Assembly (NCBI GenBank): GCA_037962975.1
Contig: CM075674.1
Location: forward strand, 90,102,501-90,166,500
DNA length: 64,000 nt
Direction: 5' to 3'
Source of the DNA: Clitoria ternatea
Taxonomy: Eukaryota; Streptophyta; Magnoliopsida; Fabales; Fabaceae
Positions within the stretch are counted from its first letter, which is position 1; every line of letters begins with the position of its first letter. This document shows positions 1 to 10,225 of the stretch, in pieces. Both the position numbers and the translations under genes were made by a program. The notes beneath the pieces are model-generated. The model searched no databases. It was given only the letters and a program-made list of their open reading frames with translations, and had not been told where the DNA came from.

Positions 1-239
1 TTAATTCCAGTGGCTTCCTAATCGATTGTTCAGCTCCCTAATCGATTAGCTTTCATACCTGATGCAATTTCTTCCAAAACAGAAAGCTCCTAATCGATTA
101 GCATCTATGGCCTAATCGATTAGCTTCGCTGTTACTTCAATTCTGATTTCATGTCTTTGTTTTTGCATTGTTTTCTTCAAGAGTGCTTATCATTATCAAA
201 ATCTTTGCACATCTTTGGACCTGTTAACATATTCAAACA
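1..239 (-). repeat. Copia 3' LTR, partial
   Basis: Matches 7923-8161 nearly base for base, including four AATCGATT boxes, and ends at the same CAAACA sequence. It is the U3 start of the downstream LTR of the minus-strand copia element; the rest lies to the left of the window. Confidence 0.9.
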
Positions 240-257
240 CATTCTCCCCCTTTTTGA
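240..257 (-). other. Copia polypurine tract
   Basis: On the minus strand this reads AAAAAGGGGGAGAATG directly before the LTR start. A purine run at this place primes plus-strand DNA synthesis in LTR retrotransposons. Confidence 0.8.
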
Positions 258-804
258 TGATGACAACTATGTTCATCTCTTGAGGGTTGTTAGTTTAAAT
301 AGACTTATCTTTTATCTTTTTGCAAAAACAACTCTGCTACATTATCTCTTTTTCAAATAGCAGATGACCAATTTCAAAAAATCAGAGTAATCACATTCAG
401 CAGCCAATGTCTTATCTTATTTTATCTATTGTCTATTATCTCTTATCTATAACTCTCCCCCTATCAAAAGGAATTTAACAAACAGATAACATTTTTCAAA
501 TTTTGTTAACAGAGCATCTATTATCCATATTCTTAGTACCAGAGCATATTCAAAATTGTAGTTAGAGCATGTTATCAATATTATTCATATTTGTATCAGA
601 GCATTATCCAACATATGAACATATATTCTTCTCCCCCTTTGTAATCATCAAAAATAATTAGAGCAGTGAAGAGAAATAATATAAACTGAAATAAGATTCT
701 TTTATTGAATTAAAAAGAAAATGGGAAATACAAGAGGTAGAATTATTTAGAATTCAGAAAATAACAAAAAGAAACCAACAGCTAAACAAAACATAACTAA
801 AAAT
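258..804. other. Copia 3' untranslated internal region
   Basis: AT-rich sequence between the extra ORF and the polypurine tract. No coding frame is convincing. The short word AGAGCAT recurs several times between 500 and 665, and pyrimidine runs (CTCCCCC) recur at 451 and 632; otherwise I see nothing here. Confidence 0.6.
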
Positions 805-1935
805 CTAATTATCCGGGTTGAAGAAGCGGATTTCTGCAATTTGGTGAGCCAGCTCCTCATAACGCTGCTGCATCATCTCAAAATGTTGCTGCTCGGTCAT
901 TGAAAACTCTTGGAGGGAGTTTTCAAGTCGATCGAAGCGGCGATCAAGATGGGCGTAGAGAGATGCAAATGGGTCAGCTTGTGGTGCAGATGAAGAGGCT
1001 GATGGTGCAGCTTGTGGTTGAGGTGGAGGAGGAGGAGGAGCAGCAGGTTCAGCAAAGGGGTTGGCACCATGTTCCCGGTCACTCCTTAGAATCCACATTC
1101 CAGCAATGTTGACCATGCCCATTTTATTGAGGTGGGAAGTGCCAATGCAAGCTCTTGGGGGCACTTTTTCAGAAAGTTCCCCTGCCAAATCAACACCACA
1201 GAATTTAAAAATTTTGGTGAGGAGGATACCATAAGGGAGCTTTTGCTGGTCCTTGGCATGGCGCATGTGGAATTTGATCAACTGAACCCAGTTAATCTCT
1301 TTGTGGTTCAGCATGGCCCACATTAAGAGGACATCATCCTCTTCAACCAGAGCATAGTTCCCATCACGGGGAACAATCATCTTGACCAAGAAGAAGTGGA
1401 GCAGGCGGTTGTTCATGGTCAAGTGGCCAACTAATTTGTGGTTGCTCATGGGAGGAGCCGGCTTCCACAAAGAACGGCGGGCAGTGATGGGATTAAAACC
1501 CCATTCATCCTCGGGTTCGCCTCCATCAAAGTCAGCATTGTTGAGGGGCAGTTTGGAAATTTCTGCAAATTGGGCATTTGAGAGTTTGATGGTGGTGTTT
1601 TTCACCTTGGATTCAACCATCCCATTGACAAGGCGGAGGTTGCAGTAGAATACTCTCATAAGCTCAGGATAGTATTCTTCTTCTTTGAGGGATAAGAAGG
1701 GGAAGAGGTTGTAGTGGTTGAGGCTTTGGGTGAAGGTAAGGCTTGGGTTGTCAAAGGTGTCGACAATGGTGTAGTGAGGAGTCATGATTTCCTTTTCAGA
1801 AAAGTTCTTCATGAAGTGTTGAAGATCTCTAGGGGAGGAGAAGAACCTTGAAAAATCAAGGGGGTTATGGGCTTGAGCAGTAGAGGACCTAGCTCTCTTG
1901 ACATTTCTTGAGGTAGACATGGTTGGAAAAGGCAA
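805..1935 (-). CDS. Extra ORF of the copia element (plant transposon-domain / env-position protein)
   Basis: A 376-residue intact ORF lies after pol, where SIRE-type elements carry their so-called envelope-like ORF. The first 290 residues resemble the widespread putative plant transposon protein domain: an FYCNLRLVNG-type motif near residue 95, a conserved region around residues 175-275 ending in a hydrophobic MWILR stretch. Then follows a Pro/Ala/Ser-rich linker with a run of six prolines (about residues 300-325) and a Gln/Glu-rich C-terminus likely to form a coiled coil. I see no signal peptide and no clear membrane anchor, so the sequence does not support a real envelope. The ATG at 1935 is the second candidate of a pair (MPF then MST six codons later, the latter in a family-like context). 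A TATA box sits about 90 bases upstream. Function unknown. Confidence 0.75.
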   Translation of the reverse strand: MPFPTMSTSRNVKRARSSTAQAHNPLDFSRFFSSPRDLQHFMKNFSEKEIMTPHYTIVDTFDNPSLTFTQSLNHYNLFPFLSLKEEEYYPELMRVFYCNLRLVNGMVESKVKNTTIKLSNAQFAEISKLPLNNADFDGGEPEDEWGFNPITARRSLWKPAPPMSNHKLVGHLTMNNRLLHFFLVKMIVPRDGNYALVEEDDVLLMWAMLNHKEINWVQLIKFHMRHAKDQQKLPYGILLTKIFKFCGVDLAGELSEKVPPRACIGTSHLNKMGMVNIAGMWILRSDREHGANPFAEPAAPPPPPPQPQAAPSASSSAPQADPFASLYAHLDRRFDRLENSLQEFSMTEQQHFEMMQQRYEELAHQIAEIRFFNPDN

Positions 1936-2025
1936 AGAGGAAGATGAAGAGAGATGAGTGGTAGAGAGTTTTTGAGAGGTTTGAGAGGAAGGAGGTAGTG
2001 TGAGATGAGAAGGTGAATGAAGGGA

Positions 2026-2033
2026 TATTTATA
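2026..2033 (-). promoter_or_regulatory. TATA box upstream of the copia extra ORF
   Basis: Reads TATAAATA on the minus strand, about 90 bases before the ATG at 1935. The AATCGATT array at 2153-2483 begins 120 bases upstream of it. This suggests an internal promoter; no transcript evidence is available. Confidence 0.5.
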
Positions 2034-2152
2034 GTTGAAAATTAGGTTTAGGAAGGAGGAAAGAGAGTTTAGAAAGGAGTAAAGTGAGTTAAGAGAGGGA
2101 GAGTTTCGAGTGAGCCTAGGAAATTGGAGTTTTGACTCATCAGAACGCGTGA

Positions 2153-2483
2153 TAATCGATTACGATACAGCTGGTAATCGATTAGATCAATGTTTCTGGG
2201 GAATTTCAAACGTTTCAAACAGAGGGTAATCGATTATAGGCTTAGGGTAATCGATTAGTTTAGAAACAGAATCGTCCTAATCGATTGGAGCAATGTGATA
2301 ATCGATTATGAAGAAGAGGAAACGTTTTGAACTGGAAACAGAAGCTTAGTAATCGATTATGGATCATGGATAATCGATTATCTTAGAAACAGAATGATTG
2401 TAATCGATTATGGGTGAGTTCTAATCGATTATCTTAGAAACAGAAGCTTAGTAATCGATTGGGATTAACAATGTAATCGATTA
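2153..2483. repeat. Internal AATCGATT box array
   Basis: About twelve copies of TAATCGAT followed by TA or TG in 330 bases, spaced 20-50 bases apart with unrelated spacers. The core is a palindrome, so both strands carry it. The array lies between pol and the extra ORF, upstream of the TATA box at 2026-2033. Confidence 0.85.
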
Positions 2484-2575
2484 TGGAGTCAAAAACTTCA
2501 AACAGCAAGGTTCCAAACATGAAATGTGATATATACCATGCATTATGCCATTCAACAAGGTTCTTATCAAAAGAT

Positions 2576-4999
2576 TCAAACACAACTGGACATGTCAAGA
2601 ATGCCTAACTCTCTTCTTATGTGAATGAATTGCTCTCTAGCCAAGGGTTTTGTGAAAATATCAGCTAGTTGTTTAGAAGTTTCTACATGTTCAAGTACAC
2701 AATCCCCTTTTAACACATGATCTCTAATAAAGTGATGCCTAATCTCAATGTGTTTGGTTCTAGAGTGCATTACTGGATTCTTGGAGATGTTAATGGCACT
2801 TGTATTATCACATTTAATGGGGACTTTATTCAAGGTAATCCCAAAATCAAGAAGTTGTTGTCTCATCCAAAGAATTTGAGCACAACAGCTACCAGCTGCT
2901 ACATATTCTGCCTCAGCTGTTGACAATGCAACACTTGCTTGTTTCTTGCTATGCCAAGAAACAAGGGAACTACCAAGCAAATGGCATGTACCACTAGTAC
3001 TTTTTCTATCAAGCTTACATCCCGCAAAGTCGGAATCAGAATATCCTAAAAGATTACATTCAGCGCCTTTGGGATACCATAAACCAACATTTTGAGTACC
3101 CACAAGATATTTCAAAATTCTTTTTACGGCAGTCAAATGTGATTCTTTAGGACATGCTTGATATCTAGCACACATGCATACCGCAAACATAATATCAGGT
3201 CTACTCGCAGTTAAATACAGTAAGGATCCAATCATACCTCGATATTTGGTGATTTCAATGTCCTTACCCTTTTCGTCTTTGTCTAGATAGCAGGATGTGC
3301 TCATGGGTGTAGCTATCTCGTTTGCCTTGTCCATTCCAAATCTTTTAAGTAGTTCCTTACAGTATTTAGTTTGGCTAATGAACGTTCCTTCAATGGCTTG
3401 TTTTATTTGTAGTCCAAGGAAGAAGGTGAGTTCTCCCATCAAGGACATTTCAAACTCATTCTGCATAATCTTGGCAAATTCTTGACAAAGATTTTCATTA
3501 GTAGCACCAAATATTATGTCATCTACATAAATCCCTTTGGTTATTTCTCCAATGATTTTGTCCAAGGGATGATCCTTCAAGGTTACCCAATCTTGTTGTC
3601 TCTCAATTTGTGTTGCACTTCCATCATTGTTGACTTCTCCTTCTTTGTCTTGCAAGTTCATTTCTTGGAAAGTACCTACAAGATCATCAACATCTTCCTT
3701 TCTCAGAGGGTTATGGCCATTTTCATCAAATTTGACATGAATAGATTCCTCAATGGTATTTGTTTGTTTGTTGAAGATTCTATAAGATTTACTTGATTGA
3801 GAATATCCTAGGAATATTGCCTCATCAGATTTTGCATCAAACATTCCTAGATTATCCTTTCCATTGTTGAGCACAAAACATTTACATCCAAAAATATGAA
3901 AGTATGCAATGTTGGGTTTTCTACCCTTGTAAAGCTCATAGGGGGTTTTCTTTAAAATAGGCCTTATCAAACATCTATTCATAACATAACACGCGGTGTT
4001 TACCGCATCGGCCCAAAAATGTTTTGCAATATTGTTTTCATTTAGCATGGTTCTAGCAAGCTCCACTAAAGATCTATTCTTTCTTTCAACTACTCCATTT
4101 TGTTGTGGAGTTCTAGGAGCTGAAAAGTTGTGATTAATACCATGTTTTTCGCAAAACTTTTCAAAAGATTGATTTTCAAATTCTCCCCCATGATCGGTTC
4201 TAATGGATGCAATTTTTGAGTTTTGCTCATTTTGGATAATCTTTGCAAGTTTCTTGAATGCATGATATGCTTCATTTTTATGAGCAAGAAACAATGTCCA
4301 TGTATATCTTGAATAGTCATCTACTATAACTAGACCATAGTAATTACCTCCAAAGCTTTTGATTTTGGATGGTTCAAATAAGTCCATGTGCAAAAGTTGT
4401 AAAGGCCTTTGAGTAGAAACAATGTTTTTGGATTGAAAAGATGCCTTTACTTGTTTTCCTTTTTGACATGCATCACAAAATCTATTTTCAAATTTAAGCT
4501 TTGGTAGACCAATTACTAAATCTTTAGAAACAAGTTTGTTCAAGTGGTCTACATGTATATGAGCTATTCTTCTATGCCATAGCCATGTTTCATCCTCTTT
4601 TGAAATGAAGCATTGTTCATCATTTGTAGACAAACTATCCATATCAATCATGTAAATATTATCAATTCTTTGGCCTACAAACTTAATTTCCTTATTGGTC
4701 TTATGCTCAATTATGCAACAATTTGACTCAAATAAAACTCTATATCCTTTGTCACATAATTGACTTATGCTAAGTAGATTATGTTTGAGGCCTTCAACAT
4801 ACAATACATCACTTATGGATGTGGAAGAATTCTTACCAATATTTCCAATGCCTAGGATTCTTCCTTTAGTGTTGTCTCCATAGGTGACGCTTCCTTTTCG
4901 TTTGGGAGTGAATGATGTAAATTTGGTTATGTCTCCCGTCATATGCTTTGAACACCCGCTATCCAAATACCAATGGGTGTTGCTTGCCTTGAAGCATAC
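2576..4999 (-). pseudogene. Copia pol (protease fragment-integrase-truncated RT-RNase H)
   Basis: The frame is open from 4999, after a stop at 5000-5002. It begins with HWYLDSGCSKHM, the protease active site with its catalytic DSG. Integrase follows: an HHCC zinc region (HRRIAHIH then CDACQKGK), then the catalytic core with D in MDLFEPS, D in RTDHGGEF and E in NGVVERKNR. After the integrase C-terminus (HPLDKIIG) the sequence jumps within a few residues to the YVDD active site of reverse transcriptase, so most of the RT fingers and palm are gone, without a frameshift. The RT tail, RNase H (SDSDFAG, STAEAEYVA) and the C-terminal TKHIEIRHHFIRD region are complete. A full copia RT needs about 200 more residues, so the product could not reverse-transcribe. 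Confidence 0.9.
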
Positions 5000-5012
5000 C
5001 TACAAAACAAAA

Positions 5013-6683
5013 TCATTTTAGAGAACTAGGTACCCATTTTATGTTGGGTCCTTTAAGGTTAGCTTGTGGAGATGTTCCTTTGGGAACCCACACCTTTCTT
5101 AAGACCTTTGGTCCTAGTTTCCTAACACTACACTTATAAGCACTATGTCCTTTGGTACCACAATGATTGCATTTCATAAAAGGTGAGGAGGATTTGCTTG
5201 GTGGTGCAAAGAAGTTTTTATAGTCCTTTTCCATTTTATGATTACTATGTTCTTGGTCATATCCTAAACAAGTTTTACTAAACATGCATTTTTGTTGCCC
5301 AAGTAGGATATTCAAGTTATCTCTTCCATTTGTGAATTTCTCTAGTGTCCTATTTAGGTCTTCAACCTTGGTTTCTAATACAATGCACCTTTTTGCAAAA
5401 TCACATGGTTTATCCTTAGAGCATGTTTGAACTTTCTCTAGTTCTTCTTTTAAGCTCTCATTTTCTTTACATACTTCCATGAGATGCAATTCAAGGGTAT
5501 CACTAGTTTTTCTAGATGCCTTGAGTTTACTAGAGATTTTTGTAAATTTATCATATAATTCTTCAAATGCATCTAACAGCTCATTTTTATCTAAGTCAAG
5601 AAGATTTACCTCATTGTCTTCTTCTAGATGATTTGCCATTAAGCAAAGATTGGCTTGCTCATCTTCCGAGTCGTCGGAGCTGCTCATATCGTTCTCATCC
5701 CAAGCAATATAGGCTCTTCTTCTTCTTTGTTTGTCCTTGCCCTTCTTTTTGAGGTTTGGACAATCGGCTTTGAAGTGCCCTTCCTTGCCACATTCAAAAC
5801 AACTTGGTGAAGAGGAAGTTTCATTAGAGGTAGGTTTCTTACCTTGGGGCTTAAAGTTCTTTTGGAACTTTTTGTTCTTCATGAATCTTCCAAATCTTTT
5901 TACGAATAGCCCAAACTCTTCTTCTTCATCTAAGTCACTGCATGATTCTTCCTCATGCATGGAGGTGGCTTTGAGGGCTAGCCCTTTCTTCTTGGTGGAT
6001 TTCTCCTCTTCCTCGGCTAGCTTCAATGCTTTAAGTTCTTGCTCTTGTTCTTGCAATTTTCCAAAGAGTGTTGCAAGAGACATTTCATTGATGCTAGGAG
6101 ATTGTTTTATTGCTGTGACAAGAGGTTGTCATTCCCTGCTAATACTTTTCAAAATTTTGTGCACAAGCTCTTTGTTAGCATATACTTTGCCAAGAGTAAT
6201 AAGATGGTTGATAATAAGTGTAAACCTTTTCTGCATATCTACAATAGATTCTCCTGAATTTATCCTAAAGCATTCATATTGGCTAGTCAAGGTACTAATT
6301 TTGGAGTCCTTTACATCATTAGTACCTTCATGGGTTACTTGAAGAGTATCCCACATTTCTTTAGCAGTTTGGCATGTCATTATCCTAAAAAATTCATCTT
6401 GACCTAAAGACATAGTAATGAGATTTTTGGCCTTGTAGCCATATTGGACTTTCTTTTCTTCCTCGCTTGTCCATTCATCTATAGGTTTTTCAACATTCTT
6501 GCTATCTATAGTATGCATCGGTATATAAGGACCATTTTCAATGGTATTCCAAATTCTCAAGTCAATTGATTGAATGAAGATTTTCATTCTTTCTTTCCAA
6601 AACGCATACCCTTCCCCATTGAAAGCGGGAGGTCTATTTATCGCACCACCCTCAGGAAAAACATTTTGAGAACTTGAGGCCAT
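5013..6683 (-). pseudogene. Copia gag with one in-frame stop
   Basis: The N-terminal part (6683 down to 6132) is a copia-type gag (UBN2 family): PPAFNGEGYAFWKERM near residue 17 and a capsid-like helical region. It is stopped by TGA at 6129-6131, where relatives have Trp after SISRE. The same frame continues to 5013 with MSLATLFGKLQEQEQEL, a Lys/Glu coiled coil, a zinc knuckle CFECGKEGHFKADC, acidic stretches, a second coiled coil and a second knuckle-like CNHCGTKGHSAYKC. The total without the stop would be about 556 residues. The start at 6683 gives MASSSQN and lies about 42 bases after the PBS. The gag stop and the pol frame do not overlap in frame, so pol would need a shift. Confidence 0.88.
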
Positions 6684-6725
6684 TTAATCTCTTGAAGCTG
6701 TTAAGCTTGATCTACCAAGAGTCAA

Positions 6726-6737
6726 GCTCTGATACCA
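6726..6737 (-). other. Copia primer binding site
   Basis: The minus strand reads TGGTATCAGAGC two bases after the LTR, the standard plant copia sequence complementary to the 3' end of initiator methionine tRNA. Confidence 0.9.
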
Positions 6738-7512
6738 CTTGTTGTTCAAGTGGCCTCAATACTCAAGAGGGGGGTGAATTGAGTTATAAAACTTTTGCTT
6801 GAAATACCTTTGAAATTGATCTCTATAACCAAGTTTATGAGATTATGCAAGTGAAAGCAAGTAACAATGATATGCAATGCACTACAAGAGGTAAGTATTG
6901 CTGAGGCAATTTAGCAAACACTTGGTGTGCAATGTCTAAGGTATAGCAAATTAAGCAAGTTCAAGTATGTTCTTCTCAACCAAACAATATCAATCAACAA
7001 ATATGCAGTGTATGGAAGTAAAAGAGTAAGGAAGAGAAGCTTGCAAACCGATGTAACGAGTTCCACCCAATCCGGTGTACGTCTCGCCTCTAAGCAACCC
7101 ACTTAGAGGATTTTCCACTATTGTAGACTAGAGATACAACTTTGAGCAATTGCGGCTTCCTAGTGTCCCACACTCAAGAACCCAATCCTCACAAGTATAA
7201 GGGCAACCCACCCAATCTCTCAATCTCACAATATCCCAAAGGTTGAGTCCACAACCTTTGTAACCACTCAACCTAGAGTGAACAACCACTCAACCTAGAG
7301 TGAATAACTTGTGTGTTTGGTGTTTGTTTACAATCAATACACTCTCTCAATAGAGCAAATATACAAATGAAAAGCTCTCCCAAATTCTAATCTCTCAAGG
7401 TGAGAGGATATACAAGTGAAAGTACAATATGCAAGAAATAGGCTTACAAAACACAAAATAGAGCTATGAATTGTTGCTTCTTGGTTATGTGTTTGTGCTT
7501 GTCTTCCTCTTC

Positions 7513-7520
7513 AATTTATA
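7513..7520 (-). promoter_or_regulatory. Copia LTR TATA box
   Basis: Minus-strand TATAAATT in a GC-richer context (GGCTCTATAAATTGA). It lies 120 bases downstream of the AATCGATT array; the solo LTR has the same arrangement at 20605-20612. Confidence 0.6.
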
Positions 7521-7639
7521 GAGCCAAGATAGCTGTTGAGGAGTGCCCTAGTCCATCATAGCCGTTGCAGTTAGTGGAAATTTGAAGAATGGTGGAGACA
7601 TGAGCTGGTTTCCCACTTAAATCTGTTTTTCCACTAGCG

Positions 7640-8044
7640 TAATCGATTACATCCTCGCGTTGTAATCGATTAGCTTCAAGTCAGAGAGTTACTAATCGAT
7701 TATTTCATTTCCTCTAATCGATTAGCATCTGTACCTGATGCATTTAATTTGTTTTCGCAGCATCCTAATCGATTAGCATGTCTTGCAATCGATTACCTTA
7801 AATTCCAGTGGCTTCCTAATCGATTGTATAGCTTCCATAATCGATTAGCCATCATACCTGATGCATTTAGTTCCATTTTTGATTGTTGTAATCGATTAGT
7901 CTCTGGTGTATAATCGATTACCTTAATTCTAGTGGCTTCCTAATCGATTGTTCAGCTCCCTAATCGATTAGCTTTCATACCTGATGCAATTTCTTCCAAA
8001 ACAGAAAGCTCCTAATCGATTAGCATCTATGGCCTAATCGATTA
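7640..8044. repeat. U3 AATCGATT box array of the copia LTR
   Basis: Fourteen boxes, mostly the ten-base palindrome TAATCGATTA, in about 400 bases, often in pairs 18-28 bases apart. They occupy the U3 upstream of the LTR TATA box. Confidence 0.9.
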
Positions 8045-8161
8045 GCTTCGCTGTTACTTCAATTCTGATTTCATGTCTTTGTTTTTGCATTGTTTTCTTC
8101 AAGAGTGCTTGTCATTATCAAAATCTTTGCACATCTTTGGACCTGTTAACATATTCAAACA

Positions 8162-8414
8162 CAGGAGACTCTGCCAACATTTCGGCAGGCTCCCTTTCTT
8201 AGGGAACTTAAAAAATAAAACTCAACTTTAATAATGTAGAGTTTAGTCGTGTGTGTACCCATTAGATTCCCGTTCAAGTTTCAAAACAACCGGCTGATGT
8301 ACCGTGTTGTGTTGGATCTTGAATTGTCCCGGATGGACAGTTTGGTATGAATTTGTAACCAGTAGGGCGTAACCCATCAATGTTGTATGTAGTCTACCTT
8401 GAGACGTTGAATGT
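8162..8414 (+). other. CACTA A, 5' fragment left of the Athila insertion
   Basis: Untranslated 5' sequence including a CCAACATTTCGGCAGG segment of the kind found upstream of plant CACTA transposase genes. Bases 8369-8414 pair as an inverted repeat with 39095-39150 on the other side of the insertion, which proves the two flanks were once adjacent. Confidence 0.75.
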
Positions 8415-8690
8415 TGATGATGCATGATTTATCTTTAATTCTTTACTTTAAATGTGTATAATTTGCCATCACTTAGTGTGTAATATATTGTATTTTAACA
8501 CATTTTCATCATTTGAGCTTTATGTAATAATTGATTTTTAATATGTGCCAAAAGAAAATGGATCCAAGAACTCAAGAATTCTAATCCAAAATGAAGATCA
8601 AAGTGCCTAAGGATTAAGGGAATCAAGGAATATGCAAAAGGATCTCAAAAAGGGTGGAAAAATACACAAAGAATGGAGAATCAGGTGGAT

Positions 8691-8913
8691 GAATCGATTC
8701 CTCCCCCACTTGAATCGATTCATACGGTTTAATGCACCCAGGATGTGAATTTTTGAAGCTTGAATCGATTCATCAGCATTTTGAATCGATTCATTCGGGT
8801 TTTAAAGGGTTGAATCGATTCTTCCCACATTTGAATCGATTCATACGTTAATTTTTAGGCCAGAATTGCATTTGGAACGCATGAATCGATTCATTTCACC
8901 ATTGAATCGATTC
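8691..8913. repeat. AATCGATT box array in the Athila 5' LTR
   Basis: Eight copies of GAATCGATTC in 220 bases, arranged as four loose pairs. The 3' LTR has the same array at 25649-25871 with one copy mutated to AATCTATTC. The eight-base core equals that of the copia LTR arrays although flanks and LTRs are unrelated. Confidence 0.9.
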
Positions 8914-9084
8914 ATGAGTGAATTATTGGCCCAGGATCACGTTTTCGAGCTTCTGGATGGTGGGCAAGGCACTGAAGTTGATAATGGAGCACTAAAGTTG
9001 ATAATGAAGCACCATGGACTTGTTAATTGAAGAGTGCACCTTCCATTACAAATTGTTTATGGCATTGGCTTGCTTTTGGACTCC

Positions 9085-9092
9085 TATAAATA
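9085..9092 (+). promoter_or_regulatory. Athila LTR TATA box
   Basis: TATAAATA in the context CTCCTATAAATAGGCACC, a strong plant TATA context, about 170 bases downstream of the AATCGATT array. Conserved at 26043-26050 in the 3' LTR. Confidence 0.7.
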
Positions 9093-10042
9093 GGCACCAT
9101 GAGAGAGCATCAGGGACATCAATTCCTTCAGAAACCATTCGTTCCTCATTCTTCATCTTCTCTGTTTGCATTTCTTCTTCCAGTCAGTTCTTCATTTCCA
9201 GGTTAGGTTCTTTTTATTTTCAGTTTGTTTTAATTATGGAGGGCTAAAACCCCTAGATTGATTTTCTTGGAGAATATTGTAATGTAATTTTGAGGTCATT
9301 ATTTTTAATATAGTATGCTTTTATTATTGTTATTTCTTCATAATCTTACTCTGCTTATTTAATTCCATTCTGTTTAATTAAATTTGTATGCTTAATCGGT
9401 TTAATTATTCAAATGGAATAAAATAAGGTTTTAAATTAGAATGGATTAAGGAAATATGCATGCTTAATGAATATTTTCATAATCACTTTTAATAATTATG
9501 GTTTGCTTAATTCCATAATATGAGAATAGATTATGTATGTAGGCGATATTTTTACATATGCTCAATAATTCCTAGATTTTACGATCTTGACTCCTTTTGC
9601 TTTATTAGGATGCTTGATTAAAATATTCATTTTTTAAATAAAAGTAAAGGAATTATGAATTGAAAAAGACGCTTAGTTGATTAATTCAAATTGAGCTAAG
9701 AAATTAACAGTAATGAAAGTATACAAATTATCTTTAGTGAACCAAGGATAAATTTATTTACAATACTCCAAGAAAATCAATCGCTTGTTATTTATTGTTT
9801 TAAATCCTATAATTACTTTGTTTTAATTTTAATTGTGACAACAAAATCAATCAAACCCCCAATTGTATTTGTATGTTTGTTAAAATTCTGTTTGTAAAAA
9901 TTAATTTTAAACTTGATTTTCCTAAATATTTGTGTTGATTCTTGAGAGAACGACCTAGTTGACACCCTAGCACTACATTAATTAATTTTAGTGTACTAAT
10001 TTGACGGAATCACGACTGTAAAAATTATTCACGTCAAAATTT

Positions 10043-10060
10043 TGGCGCCGCAGCCGGGGA
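10043..10060 (+). other. Athila primer binding site
   Basis: TGGCGCCGCAGCCGGGGA, six bases after the LTR. It resembles the TGGCGCCGTTGCCGGGGA site of Athila elements, usually attributed to aspartate tRNA, with two differences. Confidence 0.85.
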
Positions 10061-10225
10061 TCAACGATCTTTAGGAAAAATTCTTGTTTTAGATTAATTT
10101 TTTTTATAAATTGAAAAAAATATATAAAAAAATAAATTTTTTTTTTGGTTTGTTTTATTTTATTTCTTTTGCATGATTTAGGATTCTTATGATTTATTGC
10201 TCATGATGATCAAATATCTTGTTGT
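10061..10225 (+). other. Athila leader
   Basis: AT-rich untranslated leader between PBS and gag with an A-run and a T-run; no feature recognised. Confidence 0.5.

Larger units (their letters stand above)
1..8161 (-). mobile_element. SIRE-like Ty1/copia LTR retrotransposon, partial (3' LTR cut by window edge)
   Basis: Reading on the minus strand the order is 5' LTR (6740-8161), PBS, gag, pol, an extra ORF, polypurine tract, then the first part of a 3' LTR that leaves the window at position 1. The 239 bases at the left edge match the 8161 end of the right-hand LTR almost exactly. gag has one in-frame stop, pol has lost most of its reverse transcriptase and sits in another frame from gag, so this copy cannot move by itself. 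An additional ORF after pol is characteristic of SIRE-type elements; the lineage call is by family knowledge. The base next to the LTR on the right begins CAGGA (8162-8166), the expected target duplication, whose partner is outside the window. LTR ends are uncertain by two bases. Confidence 0.9.
6740..8161 (-). repeat. Copia 5' LTR (about 1.42 kb)
   Basis: Bounded by TGTTGTTC on the plus strand at 6740 and CAAACA at 8161. It is followed on the inner side by the PBS and repeated at 1-239. Its U3 (upper end in coordinates) holds fourteen AATCGATT boxes. A minus-strand TATA box lies at 7513-7520. A related solo LTR sits at 19855-21320. Confidence 0.9.
8415..10036 (+). repeat. Athila 5' LTR
   Basis: Starts TGATGATGCATG and ends TTCACGTCA, followed six bases later by the PBS. 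The same sequence, in two parts, forms the 3' LTR. Its U3 holds eight GAATCGATTC boxes; the TATA box is at 9085. A stretch GAGAGAACGACC near the end is shared with other Athila-type LTR ends. Confidence 0.93.

Noticed and set aside
805..1935. True retroviral envelope in the copia element
   Set aside because: It has the env position, but there is no signal peptide, no clear transmembrane anchor and no cleavage site; it resembles the plant transposon domain instead.
2153..2483. CRISPR-like array at the AATCGATT boxes
   Set aside because: The repeated unit is only 8-10 bases, spacing is irregular, and this is a plant nuclear context.
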